From NCBI GenBank assembly GCA_041914785.1, contig JAYSCT010000006.1, positions 1 through 64,000 on the forward strand: a stretch of DNA of 64,000 bases. Reading direction: 5' to 3'. This stretch comes from Pelomonas sp041914785 (GTDB lineage: Bacteria > Pseudomonadota > Gammaproteobacteria > Burkholderiales > Burkholderiaceae_C). Below are positions 62,611 to 64,000 of this stretch, one piece after another. The notes beneath the pieces are model-generated. The model saw nothing but the letters and a program-made list of their open reading frames with translations, did not search any database and was not told the origin of the DNA. The position numbers and the translations under genes were made by a program. The number at the start of each line of letters is the position of its first letter. Position 1 is the stretch's first letter.

Positions 62611-63609
62611 ATGCCCCTGCGCCGCCTCGTGCTTGCCGCCGCGCTGGCCCTGCCCGTGGCCGGCCAGGCCCAGGGCCCCATCGTCATCAAGTTCAGCCAC
62701 GTCGTCGCGCCGGACACGCCCAAGGGCAAGGCCGCGCAGCGCTTCAAGGAGCTGGCCGAGGCGCGCACCGGCGGGCGCGTGCGGGTGGAGGTCTACCCGA
62801 ACAGCCAGCTCTACAAGGACAAGGAAGAGATGGAGGCGCTGCAGCTGGGCAGCGTGCAGATGCTGGCGCCGTCGCTCGCCAAGTTCGGGCCGCTGGGCGT
62901 GAAGGAGTTCGAGGTCTTCGACCTGCCCTACCTGTTCAAGGACACGGCCGCCTTCCACGCCGTCACCGAGGGGCCGCTGGGCGCCGAGCTGTTCCGCAAG
63001 CTGGAGCCCAAGGGCATCCGCGGGCTGACCTACTGGGACAACGGCTTCCAGATCATGAGCGCCAACCGGCCGCTGCGCCAGGTGGGCGACTTCAAGGGGC
63101 TGAAGATGCGCATCCAGGCCAGCAAGGTGCTGGACGCGCAGATGCGCGCTTTGGGCGCCGTGCCGCAGGTGATGGCCTTCAGCGAGCTGTACCAGGCGCT
63201 GCAGACCGGCCTCGTCGACGGCACCGAGGGCGTGCCGAGCAACTTCTACACGCAGAAGATCTACGAGGTGCAGAAGCACATGACGCTGTCCAACCACGGC
63301 CACCTGGCCTACGCGGTCATCGTCAACAAGAAGTTCTGGGACGGCCTGCCCGCGGACGTGCGCACATCGCTGGAGGCGGCCGTGCGGGAGTCGGCCGTCT
63401 ACGCCAACGCGATCGCCAGCACCGAGAACGCCGCCGCGCTGAAGGCCATCCAGGCCAGCGGCCGCACGCAGCTCTACACGCCCACGCCGGCCGAGGCCAA
63501 CGCGTGGAAGAAGGCACTGATGCCGGTGCACCAGGCGATGGCGATGCGCGTGGGCCAGGCCACCATCGCGGCGGCCTACCGCGCGGCGGGCTTCGTCGCC
63601 CCCCAATAG
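62611..63609 (+). CDS. TRAP transporter substrate-binding protein (DctP family)
   Basis: A 332-residue periplasmic receptor with a signal peptide cleaved about AQA-QG and an AGGAG site. DctP motifs: KFSHVVAPDTPKGKAAQRF, EVYPNSQLYKDKEEMEALQLG, the substrate-binding region LKMRIQASKVLDAQ, and LYQALQTGLVDGTEGVPSNFY. Ligands of the family are organic acids such as C4-dicarboxylates. The usual membrane genes dctQ and dctM do not follow; the next gene is a receiver-like protein. It is divergent from a FixL/FixJ-like pair that probably regulates it. Confidence 0.9.
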   Translation: MPLRRLVLAAALALPVAGQAQGPIVIKFSHVVAPDTPKGKAAQRFKELAEARTGGRVRVEVYPNSQLYKDKEEMEALQLGSVQMLAPSLAKFGPLGVKEFEVFDLPYLFKDTAAFHAVTEGPLGAELFRKLEPKGIRGLTYWDNGFQIMSANRPLRQVGDFKGLKMRIQASKVLDAQMRALGAVPQVMAFSELYQALQTGLVDGTEGVPSNFYTQKIYEVQKHMTLSNHGHLAYAVIVNKKFWDGLPADVRTSLEAAVRESAVYANAIASTENAAALKAIQASGRTQLYTPTPAEANAWKKALMPVHQAMAMRVGQATIAAAYRAAGFVAPQ

Positions 63610-63652
63610 CGCCCGCGCACCCGGCGGCACGGGACTTGCACCGCCCCGGGGC

Positions 63653-64000
63653 ATGGACACGCCCCCCTTCTCCCTGCCGGGCCTGCGCGTGCTGCTGGCC
63701 GACGCCGGCCAGCGCCGCAGCCCCGTCATCCGTTTCGAACTGATCCGGCTGCGCTGCCAGCTCGTCGACGTGCTGGACCTCGTGGCCGAGCCCGACGCGC
63801 TGGCCCGCTCGCTGCAGCGTCCGGCGCCCGAGCTGCTGCTCATCGACTGCGAGCAGCCGACGCCGGCGCTGCTGGCCCAGGTGGCCCAGCTGCAGGCGCA
63901 GCGGCCGCGCGCCGTGCTGCTGGTGGCCGAGCAGATGACGCCCGAACAGATGCGCGCCGCCCTGCAGGCGGGCGCCAGCGCCCTGCAACCGGCCGGCCTG
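63653..64000 (+). CDS. NasT-like receiver protein, N-terminal part
   Basis: The first 116 codons are visible before the window ends. The sequence is a receiver-type fold with weak acidic residues: LRVLLADAGQRRSP, phospho-site-like LLLIDCEQPTP, then RAVLLVAEQMTPEQMRAALQAGA. The single aspartate in place of the normal pair and the style resemble NasT-type regulators, which carry an RNA-binding ANTAR domain in the C-terminal half (not in view). If so, it would control nitrate assimilation by antitermination. The start is the ATG at 63653, with a weak purine-rich site. Confidence 0.55.
   Translation, partial: MDTPPFSLPGLRVLLADAGQRRSPVIRFELIRLRCQLVDVLDLVAEPDALARSLQRPAPELLLIDCEQPTPALLAQVAQLQAQRPRAVLLVAEQMTPEQMRAALQAGASALQPAGL

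Overview
The window is chromosomal DNA from a high-GC betaproteobacterium. The gene content points to Burkholderiales, probably the Roseateles/Mitsuaria/Rubrivivax side of that order: a double-length UvrA, a Bug-type substrate-binding protein next to a malonyl-CoA synthetase, PEP-CTERM proteins, a B12-dependent ribonucleotide reductase, many LytS/LytTR and OmpR-type two-component genes, and dense GC-rich genes with ATGA overlaps. This placement is inferred from gene families only. No tRNA, rRNA, CRISPR array or intact insertion sequence was seen.

Layout. 0-11 kb: tail of an M20 amidohydrolase, a DUF1415 protein, a response regulator, a membrane diguanylate cyclase, a GAF/PAS histidine kinase, a secreted S9 peptidase and a TerC-family operon. 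11-24 kb: an 1876-residue tandem UvrA, receiver proteins, a globin followed by a PAS hybrid kinase, and a solute receptor with malonyl-CoA synthetase. 24-28 kb: a DEDD exonuclease, an EcsC-like protein, and a DapA-family enzyme overlapping a 4-hydroxyproline epimerase-like gene.

28-37.8 kb is a compositionally distinct segment, visibly richer in A/T, and the most unusual part of the window. A tandem glycine riboswitch (about 29525-29755) heads a secreted protein, a papain-like (C70-type) exported cysteine peptidase, the 3' end of a tricorn-like peptidase and a 1004-residue TonB-dependent receptor. These are followed by the last codons of gcvP, an intact glyA and an sdaA truncated to its first third. 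The simplest reading is an old glycine-catabolism operon, of which only the riboswitch, glyA and flanking stubs remain, with an export/uptake peptidase cassette now lying behind the riboswitch.

37.8-64 kb: B12-dependent nrdJ with a candidate LexA box, a DUF1134 protein, a PilZ protein without a canonical start codon, a LytS/LytTR cluster that includes a kinase lacking its phospho-acceptor histidine, a PEP-CTERM protein with a candidate sigma-54 promoter, hydrolases, a JmjC-like protein, a molybdopterin oxidoreductase and a second LytS/LytTR pair. These are followed by a c-di-GMP-I riboswitch ahead of a sedolisin lipoprotein, an OmpR/EnvZ-type pair, a lipoprotein esterase, a second PEP-CTERM protein, and a FixL/FixJ-like pair divergent from a TRAP receptor.

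A repeat of about 135 bp occurs five times (780, 6376, 17425, 18645, 43526). Each copy lies immediately 3' of a gene and in the same orientation as that gene. One copy supplies the stop codon of the S9 peptidase, and a short related sequence sits in frame inside the same gene.
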